A stretch of DNA of 62,155 nucleotides, taken from positions 1 through 62,155 of the forward strand of contig WFVA01000040.1 in assembly GCA_015491895.1 (NCBI GenBank). Reading direction: 5' to 3'. The DNA is from Albidovulum sp. (lineage in GTDB: Bacteria > Pseudomonadota > Alphaproteobacteria > Rhodobacterales > Rhodobacteraceae). Made by a program: the position numbers and the translations under genes. The notes under the pieces were generated by a model that saw only the letters and a program-made list of their open reading frames with translations, made no database searches and was not told the origin of the DNA. Shown here piece after piece: positions 29,167 through 38,716 of the stretch. Numbering within the stretch: position 1 is the first letter of the stretch; the number at the start of each line of letters is the position of its first letter.

Positions 29167-30165
29167 TCAGGCGGAGAGGCCGTGGCTTGCGAAGCGTTCC
29201 TTCAGATCCGCTTCCGGGCGCGCCCCGAGGTGGCTTATGACCTCGCTTGCCGCAATGCAGCCCATGCGCCCGCTGGTTTCGAGATCATGGCCATTGGTGA
29301 TACCCCAGAGGAAGGCCCCGGCGAAGAGATCCCCGGCGCCGGTGGCATCGACGATGTCCGTCGGGACGGCGGGCACGTGCCAGCGCTGGCCGTGGGCGAG
29401 GATATGGGCGCCGTTTTCGCTGTCGGTGCAGGCGACGATCTCCACTTCCGCCGCGGCCCGGGCCAGGGCGGCTTCGAGATCCACCGTCTGATACATGGAA
29501 ATCATCTCGGCGCGGTTGCAGAACAGCAGATCCACATCCTCGCGGATCATACGCGCGAAGGCCTCGCGGTGGCGATCTATGCAGAAAGGATCGGAGAGGG
29601 TGATCGCCACCTTGCCGCCCGCGCCCTTCGCGGCGCGGATGGCGCGGGCGAAGGCTTCGTGGCTGTCGGGGCCGTCGAAGCGGTAGCCCTCGAGATAGAT
29701 CCATTCCGCATCGCGCATCATCTCTTCGTCGATATCCGCGGGCGAGAGATGCTCGGTGACGCCGAGATAGGTGTTCATCGAGCGCTCGCCGTCAGGCGTG
29801 ACAATGACGACGCAGCGCCCGGTTTCATGCTCGCCGCCATCGGGGGCGGGGGCGGTTTCGTAAACCGCGCCCTGGGCACGCAGATCGTGGGCGAAGATCT
29901 CGCCCAGCTGATCGTCGCACACCTTGCCCACATAGGCGCAGGTGCCGCCGAGCTTGGCCACCCCGGCGATCGTGTTGGCCGCCGAGCCGCCGGACATTTC
30001 GATCGCCGGGCCGATCTTTGCATAGAGATCGCGGGCGCGCTCCCTGTCGATCAGCTGCATCACGCCCTTGCCGATGCCCTCTTCATGGAGGAAGTCGTCG
30101 TCCATGTGGGTGAGCACATCGACAAGCGCGTTGCCGATGCCGACGACCTGATATTTCTTCTTCAT
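29167..30165 (-). CDS. PfkB-family carbohydrate/adenosine kinase
   Basis: A 332-residue ribokinase-fold kinase. It shows VVGIGNALVDVL at the start, the substrate-lid region EMSGGSAANTIAGVAKLGG and the second PfkB signature DATGAGDLFAGAFLWG with its catalytic Asp. Close relatives in alphaproteobacteria are annotated adenosine kinase, but the substrate is not certain. ATG 30165 overlaps the stop of nth as ATGA and has GAGGA upstream, so nth and this kinase form an operon. Confidence 0.88.
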   Translation of the reverse strand: MKKKYQVVGIGNALVDVLTHMDDDFLHEEGIGKGVMQLIDRERARDLYAKIGPAIEMSGGSAANTIAGVAKLGGTCAYVGKVCDDQLGEIFAHDLRAQGAVYETAPAPDGGEHETGRCVVIVTPDGERSMNTYLGVTEHLSPADIDEEMMRDAEWIYLEGYRFDGPDSHEAFARAIRAAKGAGGKVAITLSDPFCIDRHREAFARMIREDVDLLFCNRAEMISMYQTVDLEAALARAAAEVEIVACTDSENGAHILAHGQRWHVPAVPTDIVDATGAGDLFAGAFLWGITNGHDLETSGRMGCIAASEVISHLGARPEADLKERFASHGLSA

Positions 30166-30806
30166 AGGTTCTTTTCCTCGTATTCGCAGAGATCGCGGAT
30201 GATGCAGGTGGCGCATTGGGGCTTGCGCGCCTTGCAGGTGTAGCGCCCGTGCAGGATCAGCCAGTGATGGGCGTGGAGCATGTAGCGCGCGGGCAGGTTG
30301 TCGAGGAGCTTCTGCTCCACCGCCAGCACATCCTTGCCCGGCGCGATGCCGGTGCGGTTGGAAACGCGGAAGACATGCGTATCGACCGCCATCGTCGGCT
30401 GGTGGAACCACACATTGAGCACCACGTTTGCCGTCTTGCGGCCCACGCCGGGGAGCGCCACGAGCGCGGCGCGGGAATCAGGCACCTCGCCGCCGTAGCA
30501 TTTCACCAGGATCTCGCTCATGGCGATCACGTTCTTCGCCTTCTGGCGATAAAGGCCGATGGTGCGCACGTGTTCGATCAGGCCGTCGAGCCCGAGGGCC
30601 AGCATCTTCTCCGGCGTATCGGCGATGGGGAAGAGATCGCGCGTGGCCTTGTTGACCCCGGCGTCGGTGGCCTGCGCGCTCAGCAGCACCGCCACCAGAA
30701 GCGTGTAGGCATTGGTGTAGTGAAGCTCGCTCTTTGGCTCCGGGTTCGCTTCATGGAAGCGGCGGAATATCTCGAGAAGCGTATTGTATCCAAGCTGATC
30801 GGCCAT
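30162..30806 (-). CDS. nth: Endonuclease III
   Basis: A 214-residue DNA glycosylase and AP lyase for oxidised pyrimidines. The helix-hairpin-helix LPGVGRKTANVVLN with catalytic Lys, the catalytic Asp in AVDTHVFR and the 4Fe-4S loop C-x6-C-x2-C-x5-C (CKARKPQCATCIIRDLC) are all present. ATG 30806 (MADQLGYN) is preferred because the family starts near here. An upstream in-frame ATG adds 18 unlikely residues. Confidence 0.96.
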   Translation of the reverse strand: MADQLGYNTLLEIFRRFHEANPEPKSELHYTNAYTLLVAVLLSAQATDAGVNKATRDLFPIADTPEKMLALGLDGLIEHVRTIGLYRQKAKNVIAMSEILVKCYGGEVPDSRAALVALPGVGRKTANVVLNVWFHQPTMAVDTHVFRVSNRTGIAPGKDVLAVEQKLLDNLPARYMLHAHHWLILHGRYTCKARKPQCATCIIRDLCEYEEKNL

Positions 30807-30926
30807 GCAGGCGGTATGCCCCGAGCCGGCGCCAAGGGCAAGGCCCGGGATTTGGCGCATGTTTCGGATTGGGTGGCGGGGCGTTCGCCCCTAAGATGCC
30901 TTTTGGGAAAGAACGGAGAGCGGGAG

Positions 30927-31805
30927 ATGCCGGAAACGGAAAAGGCGGAAAGCGAGGGCGGCGATGGCTATCACTACCATGTGATCCGCCGCGCGATCGA
31001 TCTGATCGATGCCGCCCGCGCCGAGGGGCGGGGGGCGCTCGCGCTTGATGTGCTGGCGCGCGAGATGGGCATGAGCCCGGCGCATTTTCAGCGCGTTTTC
31101 AGCAGATGGGCCGGTGTTTCGCCGAAGCGATACCAGCAGTATCTGGCGCTCGATCACGCGCGCCGCCTGCTGCGCGAACGTTTCACCACCCTGGAGGCCG
31201 CTCACCTCGCAGGGCTCTCGGGCCAGGGGCGCCTGCATGATCTCTTCCTCAGATGGGAAGCGATGAGCCCGGGGGAATACGCCCGCCGGGGGGAGGGGCT
31301 CGAAATCCGCTATGGGTGGTTCGAAAGCCCCTTCGGCGAGGTTCTGGCGATGGGCACGGCAAAGGGCCTTTGCGGCATGGCTTTCGCGGCGGAGCTGGGG
31401 CGCGATGCGGCTTTCGGCGACATGGCGGCGCGCTGGCCCAAGGCGGGTTTTCGCGAGGATGAGGCGCGGATCAGGCCCTGGGTGGAGGCGGCCTTCGGGC
31501 AGGGCGGGGCGGCGCGGCTGCATCTGATCGGCGCGCCTTTCCAGATCAAGGTCTGGGAGGCGCTGCTGGCGATCCCCTCGGGCCATGTGACAACCTACGG
31601 CGAAATCGCGCGCGCCATCGGCAATCCCCGCGCGGTGCGCGCCGTGGGCACTGCCGTGGGGCGAAATCCGGTGAGCTGGCTCATCCCCTGCCATCGCGCC
31701 CTCAGAAAGAGCGGCACGCTTGGCGGCTATCACTGGGGCCTTCCGGTGAAGCGGTCAATGCTGGCCTGGGAGGCCGCGCGCGCCGAGGCCGATGCCTCCA
31801 TCTGA
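30927..31805 (+). CDS. Ada-like protein: AraC-type HTH plus O6-methylguanine-DNA methyltransferase
   Basis: A 292-residue fusion. Residues about 15-115 are an AraC helix-turn-helix (MGMSPAHFQRVFSRWAGVSPKRYQQYLALDHARRLL). Residues about 125-285 are the Ogt/MGMT repair domain with the acceptor cysteine in LIPCHRALRKSG. The N-terminal zinc/methylphosphotriester domain of E. coli Ada is missing. The protein can still repair O6-methylguanine in a suicidal reaction, but it cannot be switched by phosphotriester methylation in the Ada manner. The gene is divergent from nth, so two DNA repair genes share this region. ATG 30927 follows GGGAG. Confidence 0.9.
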   Translation: MPETEKAESEGGDGYHYHVIRRAIDLIDAARAEGRGALALDVLAREMGMSPAHFQRVFSRWAGVSPKRYQQYLALDHARRLLRERFTTLEAAHLAGLSGQGRLHDLFLRWEAMSPGEYARRGEGLEIRYGWFESPFGEVLAMGTAKGLCGMAFAAELGRDAAFGDMAARWPKAGFREDEARIRPWVEAAFGQGGAARLHLIGAPFQIKVWEALLAIPSGHVTTYGEIARAIGNPRAVRAVGTAVGRNPVSWLIPCHRALRKSGTLGGYHWGLPVKRSMLAWEAARAEADASI

Positions 31806-31935
31806 TCTGCCTCCCTTGCCCCGATCGGCGGAATGCCGCCGCCCCGCCATCTTGCTTTTTCCCCTCCCCGGCCACAATATCATGAATGAGGAACACCAAC
31901 AGGCCCGAGCAGGGCCAGGTAACGAGGCAAATGAC

Positions 31936-32574
31936 ATGAAAAGACCACTGATATTGCTGACAGCGAGCGCCCTTGCGCTCACCGCCTGCATGGACAATAC
32001 CCAGATGGGCCCCAAGACCCAGCAGGGCGCCACCATCGGCGGGCTGATCGGGGCGGCCGTGGGCACCGCCGCCAGCAAGGATGACAAGCTCAAGGGCGCC
32101 ATCATCGGCGGCGCCGTGGGCGCGGCCGTGGGCGGCATCATCGGCGCCAGGCTCGATCAGCAGGCCCAGGAGCTGCGGCGCGATATCGGCAGCGATGACG
32201 TCACCGTCGTCAATACCGGGCGCGAGCTGATCGTGACCATGCCGCAGGATATCCTGTTTGCGGTCGATTCCACCTATGTGCGCCCCGATCTGCGCCGCGA
32301 TCTCCTGAAGCTCGCCGAGAGCCTGCAGCGCTATCCGGATACCACTGTGGATATCATCGGCCATACCGACAATACCGGCCCCGCAAGCTACAATCAGCGC
32401 CTTTCGACCGAGCGCGCCCGCGCCGTGGCCGACATCCTGATCAATGCCGGGGTGGATCCAGGCCGCATCCGCGCCATCGGGCGGGGGGAATACGAGCCCA
32501 TCGCCTCCAACCTCACACCGGAAGGGCGCGCGCGCAATCGCCGGGTGGAAATCATCATCCGCCCGATGACCTGA
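31936..32574 (+). CDS. OmpA-family outer-membrane lipoprotein
   Basis: A 212-residue protein with a lipoprotein signal (MKRPLILLTASALALTAC, lipobox LTAC, Cys18), a glycine-zipper segment (GGLIGAAVGTAAS and GGAVGAAVGGIIGARL, about residues 35-72) and a C-terminal OmpA peptidoglycan-binding domain with DIIGHTDNTGPASYN and NQRLSTERARAV. It would be anchored in the outer membrane and hold peptidoglycan, as YiaD-type proteins do. ATG 31936 is chosen for the lipoprotein signal. An in-frame ATG at 31882 lacks this logic. Confidence 0.92.
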   Translation: MKRPLILLTASALALTACMDNTQMGPKTQQGATIGGLIGAAVGTAASKDDKLKGAIIGGAVGAAVGGIIGARLDQQAQELRRDIGSDDVTVVNTGRELIVTMPQDILFAVDSTYVRPDLRRDLLKLAESLQRYPDTTVDIIGHTDNTGPASYNQRLSTERARAVADILINAGVDPGRIRAIGRGEYEPIASNLTPEGRARNRRVEIIIRPMT

Positions 32575-32603
32575 AGCTCGCGGCCCGTTCTGCATCAGCC
32601 CGG

Positions 32604-32635
32604 AAGGCCCCGCCATCAGGCGCGGGCCTTTCTTT
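32604..32635 (+). terminator. Rho-independent terminator after the OmpA lipoprotein gene
   Basis: AAGGCCC (32604-32610) pairs with GGGCCTT (32624-32630), followed by TCTTTC. It lies 30 bases after the stop codon. Confidence 0.7.
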
Positions 32636-32691
32636 CGGGCTTTTCCCTTCATCGCCCCATGCTATGATCCGGGGCCTGAAGGAGAGAGCCC

Positions 32692-33465
32692 ATGCCTTTC
32701 GAACCGATCCGTGCTCAAAAGCTTTCGGATGCCGTCGAGCGCCAGATCGAGCAGCTGATCCTGCGCGGCATCCTGAAGCCCGGCGAACGCCTGCCCGGCG
32801 AGCGGGAGCTTGCGCTAAAGCTCGCCGTTTCCCGCCCCAGCCTGCGCGAGGCGCTTTCCAGCCTGCAGGAGCGTGGATTGCTCGAAGCCCGCCAGGGAGC
32901 CGGGGTGTTCGTGGCGGAAGTGCTCGGATCGGCCTTTTCCCCGGCGCTGATCGATCTTTTCTCGCGCCATGACGAAGCCGTATTCGATTACCTCTCCTTC
33001 CGCCGCGATCTCGAAGGGCTCGCTGCCGAGCGGGCGGCACGGCTGGGAAGCGACAGCGATCTCGCGGTCATCGGGCATGTGTTTGCCCGCATGGAGGAGG
33101 CGCATCAGCGGCGCGCCTGCGAGGAGGAGGCCCTTCTGGACGCGCGCTTCCACATGGCGATCATCGAAGCCTCGAACAACGTGGTGATGCTGCACATGAT
33201 GCGCTCGATGTTCGATCTGCTGCGGCAAGGGGTGTTTTACAACCGCCGCCAGATGTTTGGCCAGAACACCACCCGCGCGGCGCTTCTCGATCAGCACCGG
33301 GCGATCAGCAACGCGATACAGGCCCGCGATCCCGCCGCCGCACGGGCGGCTGTCGAGGCGCATATGGATTACATACACGCAGCCCTCGAAAACCGGCGCC
33401 GGGCCGAGGAGAACGAGGATATAGCGCGCCGCCGCCTGAGCCGGATCAAACAGGCCGGAAAATGA
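32692..33465 (+). CDS. GntR-family regulator, FadR/FCD subfamily
   Basis: A 257-residue regulator with an N-terminal winged helix-turn-helix (GILKPGERLPGERELALKLAVSRPSLREALSSLQERGLLEARQGAGVFV) and a C-terminal FCD helical ligand domain. The metal/ligand residues of that domain are in DARFHMAII and QHRAISNAI. The family includes PdhR, LldR and GlcC, which sense carboxylates such as pyruvate, lactate or glycolate. No target gene is adjacent, so the ligand is unknown. It is bracketed by two terminators and is therefore monocistronic. Confidence 0.92.
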   Translation: MPFEPIRAQKLSDAVERQIEQLILRGILKPGERLPGERELALKLAVSRPSLREALSSLQERGLLEARQGAGVFVAEVLGSAFSPALIDLFSRHDEAVFDYLSFRRDLEGLAAERAARLGSDSDLAVIGHVFARMEEAHQRRACEEEALLDARFHMAIIEASNNVVMLHMMRSMFDLLRQGVFYNRRQMFGQNTTRAALLDQHRAISNAIQARDPAAARAAVEAHMDYIHAALENRRRAEENEDIARRRLSRIKQAGK

Positions 33466-33466
33466 A

Positions 33467-33501
33467 AACCCGCCCTCACACGGGGGCGGGTTGACGTTTT
33501 T
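33467..33501. terminator. Bidirectional Rho-independent terminator
   Basis: AACCCGCCC (33467-33475) pairs with GGGCGGGTT (33484-33492), a perfect 9-bp stem. On the plus strand GACGTTTTT follows; on the minus strand TTTTCATT follows. It serves both the GntR gene and the end of the atp operon. Confidence 0.88.
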
Positions 33502-33518
33502 CCATGCCGCGGAAGATG

Positions 33519-34082
33519 TCAGTGCAACTTGGCCGCTGCCTCCTCGATGCCTTCCTCGATCAGCTTGTTTGCCTTGGTGGCGTCGATCTGGCTTGCGAGC
33601 ACATCGCGCGCCGCATTGACGGCCACCGTGGCGGCCTGATCGCGCACCTCGCGAACGGCAGAGGCACGGGCGGAAGCGATCTGCTCCTCCGCGGCCTGCA
33701 TCCGCCGGGCAATGGTTTCCTTCAGCGCTTCCTTGGCCTCCTTCGCGGCCAGTTCCGCCTCTTCCTGCGCGGCCTCGATGATCTTCGTGGCCTGATCCTT
33801 CACTTCCTTCAGCTTGCGCTCGTAGGAAGCCAGGATGGATTGCGCCTCCTCGCGCAGCTTGCGCGCCTCCTCGAGCTCCGCCCTGATGCTCTCGGCGCGT
33901 TTGTCGAGCAGCCTGCCGACAATGCCGGGGATCCTGAAGTAGAGCAGCATCCCGATGAAGAGGAGGAAGCCGATCGTGACGACGAAATCCGTGTTCTTCA
34001 GCGAAAAAAAGGCCCCCTGGGCGGCCATGGCAGGCGTTGCCATGGCGAGGGCGGGAATGGTGATGAAAAGGTTCTTCCTCAC
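33519..34082 (-). CDS. atpF: ATP synthase Fo subunit b
   Basis: A 187-residue peripheral-stalk subunit. It starts with a hydrophobic segment that may be a signal-like element ([14 protein letters not shown]), then one membrane helix ([16 protein letters not shown]) and a long charged coiled-coil. It joins Fo to F1 through the delta subunit. It is last in the Fo operon, with ATGA overlap to b'. The F1 genes are elsewhere, as usual in this group. Confidence 0.94.
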   Translation of the reverse strand: MRKNLFITIPALAMATPAMAAQGAFFSLKNTDFVVTIGFLLFIGMLLYFRIPGIVGRLLDKRAESIRAELEEARKLREEAQSILASYERKLKEVKDQATKIIEAAQEEAELAAKEAKEALKETIARRMQAAEEQIASARASAVREVRDQAATVAVNAARDVLASQIDATKANKLIEEGIEEAAAKLH

Positions 34083-34654
34083 GGCCTTCCCTCCCCTTTC
34101 AGATCCTTGAGGTGCGCCTTTACGGCGGCGGTGATGCTGCGCGCGTCCGCCTTGCCGCCCAGCACGGCCACGATCTCGCGCGCCACATCCTTTGCCACTT
34201 CCTGCACGCTTTCCAGCGCATGGGCGCGGATTTCCGCGATCGCCTTCTGCGCTTGGGCGGTCTTTGCGGCGATCTCGTCATCCGCCTTCGCGATCGCCTT
34301 GTCGAGATCGGCCTGGATCGCGGCGCGGGTTTCGGCGGCGATGCGCTGCGCCTCGGCACGGGCCTCTGCGAGCGCCTTGTTGTAGGCCTCTTCCGCCTCC
34401 TGCGCCTTCAGCTTCAGCTCTTCGGCCGCGGCAAGATCATTGGTGATCGTGCCCTGACGCTCCGCCAGCACCGAAGAGATGCGCGGAAGCGCCAGCTTCG
34501 TCAGGATCAGATAGACCACAACCAGCGTGACCAGAAGCCAGAAGATCTGGTTCGGGAACGTGCTGAAATCGAGCTGGGGCATCCCCCCCTTCTCGGCGGC
34601 CGCCCCGGCGGCGTGGCCGGCGGCCATTGCGGCTTCTGTTGCTTCCGTTGTCAT
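34079..34654 (-). CDS. atpF': ATP synthase Fo subunit b'
   Basis: A 191-residue stalk subunit with a Gln/Phe-rich start of the membrane helix ([26 protein letters not shown]), then a coiled-coil with many Ala and Glu. Alphaproteobacteria and phototrophs use a b/b' heterodimer instead of a b homodimer. It lies between atpE and atpF. Confidence 0.94.
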   Translation of the reverse strand: MTTEATEAAMAAGHAAGAAAEKGGMPQLDFSTFPNQIFWLLVTLVVVYLILTKLALPRISSVLAERQGTITNDLAAAEELKLKAQEAEEAYNKALAEARAEAQRIAAETRAAIQADLDKAIAKADDEIAAKTAQAQKAIAEIRAHALESVQEVAKDVAREIVAVLGGKADARSITAAVKAHLKDLKGEGRP

Positions 34655-34739
34655 GTCATTCTCCTGAAAGCGCTTTCACCCTTCACACCGGGCGGCGCCT
34701 TGATGGCGCGCGCCCGGCCGCAAGGATGGCTCTCTGATA

Positions 34740-34976
34740 TCAGACAGCAAACATCAGCAGAAGTGCAACGAGGAACGAGAAGATCCCGAAGGCTTCCGAA
34801 AACGCGATGCCGATGAAGAGCATCGCCGTCTGGCTCTGGGCCGCGGAAGGATTGCGCAGGGCGCCGGAAAGGTAGTTGCCCACGATCGAGCCCACGCCCA
34901 CGGCCGCGCCGCCCATGCCCATACAGGCCAGACCGGCACCGATATATGCGCCCATTTGTACGATATCGCCTTCCAT
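34740..34976 (-). CDS. atpE: ATP synthase Fo subunit c
   Basis: A 78-residue proteolipid hairpin that builds the rotor ring. The first helix is Gly/Ala-rich ([25 protein letters not shown]), the polar loop is ALRNPSA, and the proton-binding Glu lies in [10 protein letters not shown]. No Na+-type Gln/Glu pattern is seen, so it is probably proton-driven. Confidence 0.97.
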   Translation of the reverse strand: MEGDIVQMGAYIGAGLACMGMGGAAVGVGSIVGNYLSGALRNPSAAQSQTAMLFIGIAFSEAFGIFSFLVALLLMFAV

Positions 34977-35025
34977 TGAGTTTCTCCTTACGTTGGAATT
35001 GGCTATTGCGGATTACGGTTCCCGA

Positions 35026-35784
35026 TCAGTGCGCCGGATGCAGCGCATCCTTGAGATACACACAGGTCAGGATGGTGAAGACATAGGCCTGAACGAAGGC
35101 CACGAGCATATCCATGCCGAACATCGCGACGACTCCGAGCAGGGAAAGAGGGGCGACGGCGAGAAGCGCGGCAAAGGCGGCGAACACCTTGATCACCGCG
35201 TGTCCGGCCATGATATTCCCCGCAAGACGGATGGAGTGGCTGACGGGGCGAACGAAATAGGAGATCACCTCGATGATCGCCAGCACGGGCCGCAGCGCAA
35301 GCGGCGCCGAGGAAACCCAGAAGAGCTTGAGGAAGCCAATGCCGTTCTTCACGAAGCCGAGTATGGTGACGCCCACGAACACCAGAAGCGCCATGACCAC
35401 GGTGACGGCAATATGCGAGGTGGTGGTGAAGCTCATCGGGATGAGGCCCAGGAAATTGGACACCACGATGAACATGAAGAGCGTCATCACATAGGGGAAA
35501 TATTTCAGCCCTTCCTTGCCGACCACATCCTCCACCATCCTGTAGATGAAGCCATAGGCCAGCTCGCCTATGGACTGGATGCGGCTCGGCACCAGCGCCC
35601 GGCGCGACGTGCCAACCACGAGAAGCAGAAAGATCACCAGAACCGCGATGCCCATCCAGAGCGTCTGATTGGTGATCGTGTACCAGTGGATCGGGCCCTC
35701 GCCGAACAGGGGCTCGATCTTGAATTGCTCCATCGGGTGGAAAACCAGGCCCGTTTCGCTCTCAGCCTCTGCAGCCACGTTCAA
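35026..35784 (-). CDS. atpB: ATP synthase Fo subunit a
   Basis: A 252-residue membrane stator with several hydrophobic segments and the essential arginine in [12 protein letters not shown]. It carries the half-channels for protons against the c ring. It overlaps atpI (ATGA) and is followed by atpE after 49 bases. Confidence 0.96.
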   Translation of the reverse strand: MNVAAEAESETGLVFHPMEQFKIEPLFGEGPIHWYTITNQTLWMGIAVLVIFLLLVVGTSRRALVPSRIQSIGELAYGFIYRMVEDVVGKEGLKYFPYVMTLFMFIVVSNFLGLIPMSFTTTSHIAVTVVMALLVFVGVTILGFVKNGIGFLKLFWVSSAPLALRPVLAIIEVISYFVRPVSHSIRLAGNIMAGHAVIKVFAAFAALLAVAPLSLLGVVAMFGMDMLVAFVQAYVFTILTCVYLKDALHPAH

Positions 35785-36146
35785 TCCCTCTCATCTTCTG
35801 CGGCGGCGCTTTCGCCGGCCTGCTTTTCCTGCGTACCGGCGGGCCGCCCCGCCTGATTTCCCTGCAGCTCGGCGGCCGTGCGGAGCATGACCCTCACACC
35901 GGCCGCAAAGCCCAGCAACATGAACAGCACCAGAAACAGGGGCATCGTGCCAAACACGCTATCCAGCCCGTATCCGATGCCGAAACCGATCAACAGACCG
36001 GTCACCAGCTCGACCACCATCCGCCACACATGCTGTGCCTGCGAATAGCTTTCCTCCTGATGAGGCCTTTCCTCCTTGCCCCCGCGCAGCGCCGCGATCC
36101 GCTCTTCCAGCGCCTTCAGCCGCTCTGGATCCGGTTCGTCTGTCAT
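35781..36146 (-). CDS. atpI: ATP synthase accessory protein AtpI
   Basis: A 121-residue protein with two membrane helices ([22 protein letters not shown] and [19 protein letters not shown]) between charged termini. AtpI/Atp1 proteins assist c-ring assembly. It is the first gene of the Fo operon, behind a strong promoter. Confidence 0.9.
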   Translation of the reverse strand: MTDEPDPERLKALEERIAALRGGKEERPHQEESYSQAQHVWRMVVELVTGLLIGFGIGYGLDSVFGTMPLFLVLFMLLGFAAGVRVMLRTAAELQGNQAGRPAGTQEKQAGESAAAEDERD

Positions 36147-36187
36147 CTGGCGGGTTCCTCTGGAAGGGCCCTCATCCGGTCGGGCGG

Positions 36188-36216
36188 ACCCTAGAAAGAG
36201 GGGGGCGGGGAGTCAA
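36188..36216 (-). promoter_or_regulatory. Promoter of the atpI-B-E-F'-F operon
   Basis: On the minus strand TTGACT (36216-36211) and TAGGGT (36193-36188) are exactly 17 bases apart, a strong sigma-70 arrangement for this group. The -10 box is 42 bases upstream of the atpI ATG. Confidence 0.7.
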
Positions 36217-36327
36217 GCGGCACGTGAGCAGCGAAGCGATACCATAACCATTTGATATGTAAAGATATACATCCATACGCCGGAATGCCGCTGCGGCGCG
36301 GCGCCGTTTCCGTGCCTCAGCGCATGT

Positions 36328-36343
36328 TCAACCACATGGTTGA
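36328..36343. promoter_or_regulatory. 16-bp palindrome upstream of the arsR-type gene
   Basis: TCAACCA-CA-TGGTTGA is perfectly symmetric, 32 bp before the start of the ArsR-family gene. A second, weaker repeat (ATGTA-AAGATA-TACAT) lies near 36257-36272. Autoregulation by the ArsR protein is a reasonable guess. Confidence 0.45.
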
Positions 36344-36375
36344 CGATCCGGCCAGCGCCCTTCATATCGCGGGGC

Positions 36376-36699
36376 ATGAAATCCGATCTCGACGCCATCT
36401 TCTCCGCCCTCGCCGATCCGACCCGGCGCGCCATCCTCACCATGCTTCTAGAGGATGACATGGCGGTGACGGACGTGGCCGAGCCCTTCGATATCTCGCT
36501 CGCCGCGATCTCCAAGCATCTCTCGATCCTCACCCGCGCCGGGCTGATCAGCCAGGAAAAACGGGGGCGGGTGAAATGGTGCAGGCTCGAACCGGAAGCG
36601 ATGCGCGAGGCGAGCGTGTGGATGCAGGGCTTCGGGCAGTTCGATCCGGTGGATCTCGATCACTTCGAGCGTTTTCTCGAACGCGAGCTTGGCGGATAA
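36376..36699 (+). CDS. ArsR-family winged-helix regulator
   Basis: A 107-residue protein with the ArsR fold: ALADPTRRAILTMLL, then DISLAAISKHLSILTRAGLISQEKRGRVKWCRL. The metal-binding ELCVCD motif is absent and only one cysteine is present, so it is probably not a classical arsenite or zinc sensor, nor an SqrR-type two-cysteine persulfide sensor. Related proteins are often paired with an SRPBCC (AHSA1) gene, but here none follows. The downstream neighbour is the 3' end of sat-cysC on the other strand. ATG 36376 is the clear start of the conserved part. Confidence 0.9.
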   Translation: MKSDLDAIFSALADPTRRAILTMLLEDDMAVTDVAEPFDISLAAISKHLSILTRAGLISQEKRGRVKWCRLEPEAMREASVWMQGFGQFDPVDLDHFERFLERELGG

Positions 36700-36745
36700 T
36701 GCCGGGCGCTGCGCCGCAAGTCTTGCGCCGGCGGCACAGGCAGGG

Positions 36746-36780
36746 GCCTCCGGCGGGGATATTTGCAGGACCAGTGATGG
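36746..36780 (+). repeat. Polar 3'-end element, copy 5
   Basis: GCCTCCGGCGGGGATATTT is followed by GCAGGACCAGTGATGG. It lies 47 bases after the ArsR gene stop, in the same sense. Confidence 0.72.
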
Positions 36781-36802
36781 GGGCGGCCGCGCGCCCGAAA
36801 TC

Positions 36803-38509
36803 TCAGACCTTGATCAGACCGAGGCTTTCGAGCTTCAGGATCACCTGATGCGCGCAGTGATCGACCTCCACCCCTTCAGTATCGAGCCGAAGCTCCGGGT
36901 TTTCGGGCACTTCGTAGGGATCGGAGATTCCGGTGAATTCCTTGATCTTTCCCTCGCGCGCGAGCTTGTATAGGCCCTTGCGGTCACGCCGTTCGCACTC
37001 CTCGAGGGACGTGGCCACATGCACTTCCACGAATGCGCCGTATTGTTCGATCTCCTCGCGCACGGCCCGGCGCGTGGCGGCATAGGGTGCGATCGGGGCG
37101 CAGATGGCGATGCCGCCGTTCTTTGTGATTTCGCTGGCGACGAAACCGATACGGCGGATGTTGAGATCGCGATGTTCCTTCGAAAATCCGAGCTCCGACG
37201 AAAGATTCTTGCGCACCACATCGCCATCCAGAAGCGTGACGGGGCGCCCGCCCATCTCCATCAGCTTCACCATCAACGCATTGGCGATGGTGGATTTGCC
37301 CGAGCCCGAAAGCCCGGTGAAAAACACGGTAAATCCCTGCTTGTGGCGCGGCGGGCGGGTGCGACGCAGCTCTTCCACCACCTCGGGGAAGGAAAACCAC
37401 TCGGGAATTTCGAGCCCCTCGTTGAGGCGGCGGCGCAGCTCCGTGCCGGAGATGTTGAGCACGGTCGAGCCTTCGGGCACCTCGTTCACCGGGTAATACT
37501 GGGCCTTTTCCTGCACATAGACCATGTGCTTGAAGGGCACCATCTCGATGCCGATTTCCTTCTCGTGCTCGCGAAAAAGCTCCTGGGCATCATAAGGGCC
37601 GTAGAAGGGCTCACCGGCGGAATTCTTGCCCGGCCCGGCGTGATCGCGGCCGACGATGAAATGGGTGCAGCCATGGTTGGCGCGGATCAGCCCGTGCCAG
37701 AGCGCCTCGCGCGGGCCGCCCATGCGCATGGCGAGATTGAGGAGGCTCAGCGCGGTGGTGGTGGAGGGGTAGTGATCGAGCACCGCCTGATAGCAGCGCA
37801 CGCGCGTGAAGTGATCGATATCGCCCGGCTTCGTCATCCCGACGACGGGATGGATCAGCAGATTGGCCTGGGCTTCCTTGGCGGCGCGGAAGGTAAGCTC
37901 CTGGTGGGCGCGGTGCAGGGGGTTGCGGGTCTGGAAGGCCACCACCCGGCGCCAGCCGAGCTTGCGGAAACGCGCGCGCAGTTCGTTGGGCGTATCGCGC
38001 CAGGCCTTGAAATCGTAATGCACCGGGGGCTGGATGCCGGTGACGGGGCCGCCGAGATACACCCGCCCGGCGGTATTGTGCAGGTAATTCACGGCCGGAT
38101 GCGCGAGATCATCGGCGCCAAACACCTTCTCGGCCTCGCGCGCCTTGTCGGGCACCCATTTGTCGGTGACGGAAAGCGTGGCGAGAATCACCCCCTCCTG
38201 ATCGCGCAGGGCGATATCCTGGCCGGGTTCGATGGTGGCGGCGAAATCCTCGCTTACATCGAGCGTGATCGGCATTGGCCAGAGCGTGCCATCGGCAAGG
38301 CGCATGGTTTCAACCACGCTTTCGTAATCTGCCTGCCCGAGAAAGCCCTTCAGGGGATTGAAGCCGCCGTTCATCAAAAGCTCAAGATCGCAGATCTGGC
38401 GCGGCGTCAGATCCCAGCCCGGCAGGCTTGCGGCCTCGCGCTTCAGCTTCTGCGCGCTTTCATGGGAAACGTAAAGCTCGGGGATCGGGGCGAGATTGTC
38501 TTGGGGCAT
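36803..38509 (-). CDS. Bifunctional sulfate adenylyltransferase/adenylylsulfate kinase
   Basis: A 568-residue fusion. The N-terminal two thirds are ATP sulfurylase, with [13 protein letters not shown] (HxxH motif) and GRDHAGPG. The C-terminal third is APS kinase, with Walker [10 protein letters not shown], the DGD loop ([11 protein letters not shown]) and the lid region. Together they turn sulfate into APS and then PAPS for assimilation or sulfonation. This domain order is common in alphaproteobacteria. ATG 38509 ([14 protein letters not shown]) begins the conserved part. The 17 residues upstream are not conserved in style. Confidence 0.95.
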   Translation of the reverse strand: MPQDNLAPIPELYVSHESAQKLKREAASLPGWDLTPRQICDLELLMNGGFNPLKGFLGQADYESVVETMRLADGTLWPMPITLDVSEDFAATIEPGQDIALRDQEGVILATLSVTDKWVPDKAREAEKVFGADDLAHPAVNYLHNTAGRVYLGGPVTGIQPPVHYDFKAWRDTPNELRARFRKLGWRRVVAFQTRNPLHRAHQELTFRAAKEAQANLLIHPVVGMTKPGDIDHFTRVRCYQAVLDHYPSTTTALSLLNLAMRMGGPREALWHGLIRANHGCTHFIVGRDHAGPGKNSAGEPFYGPYDAQELFREHEKEIGIEMVPFKHMVYVQEKAQYYPVNEVPEGSTVLNISGTELRRRLNEGLEIPEWFSFPEVVEELRRTRPPRHKQGFTVFFTGLSGSGKSTIANALMVKLMEMGGRPVTLLDGDVVRKNLSSELGFSKEHRDLNIRRIGFVASEITKNGGIAICAPIAPYAATRRAVREEIEQYGAFVEVHVATSLEECERRDRKGLYKLAREGKIKEFTGISDPYEVPENPELRLDTEGVEVDHCAHQVILKLESLGLIKV

Positions 38510-38647
38510 GGGGCACTCATTTCCGGCTGATCGGGTTGCTTGCGCGCTGCTACACCCCAACGCACCCCGAGTTCAAGCCTGTGCAGCGTGGCGCCCGCAA
38601 AATGCGGCAGAAATCACGCGCCCGCCCTTTCAGGAAAGAACATCTTC

Positions 38648-38698
38648 CTTCATCTTGGCCGAAATACTCCGGGGAGCGCGAGGGGCAGCGCCCCTCGC
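38648..38698 (-). repeat. Variant polar 3'-end element with hairpin, copy 7
   Basis: On the minus strand a perfect stem GCGAGGGGC / GCCCCTCGC (38678-38698, 3-base loop) is followed by TCCCCGGAGTATTTCGGCC and AAGATGAAGG. The layout matches the other copies (GC hairpin, then TATTT, then a CC-A-GATG tail), with a different sequence. It lies 19 bases after the trxB stop, in the same sense. Confidence 0.6.
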
Positions 38699-38716
38699 CC
38701 TTTCCCCTTCAGGCCC

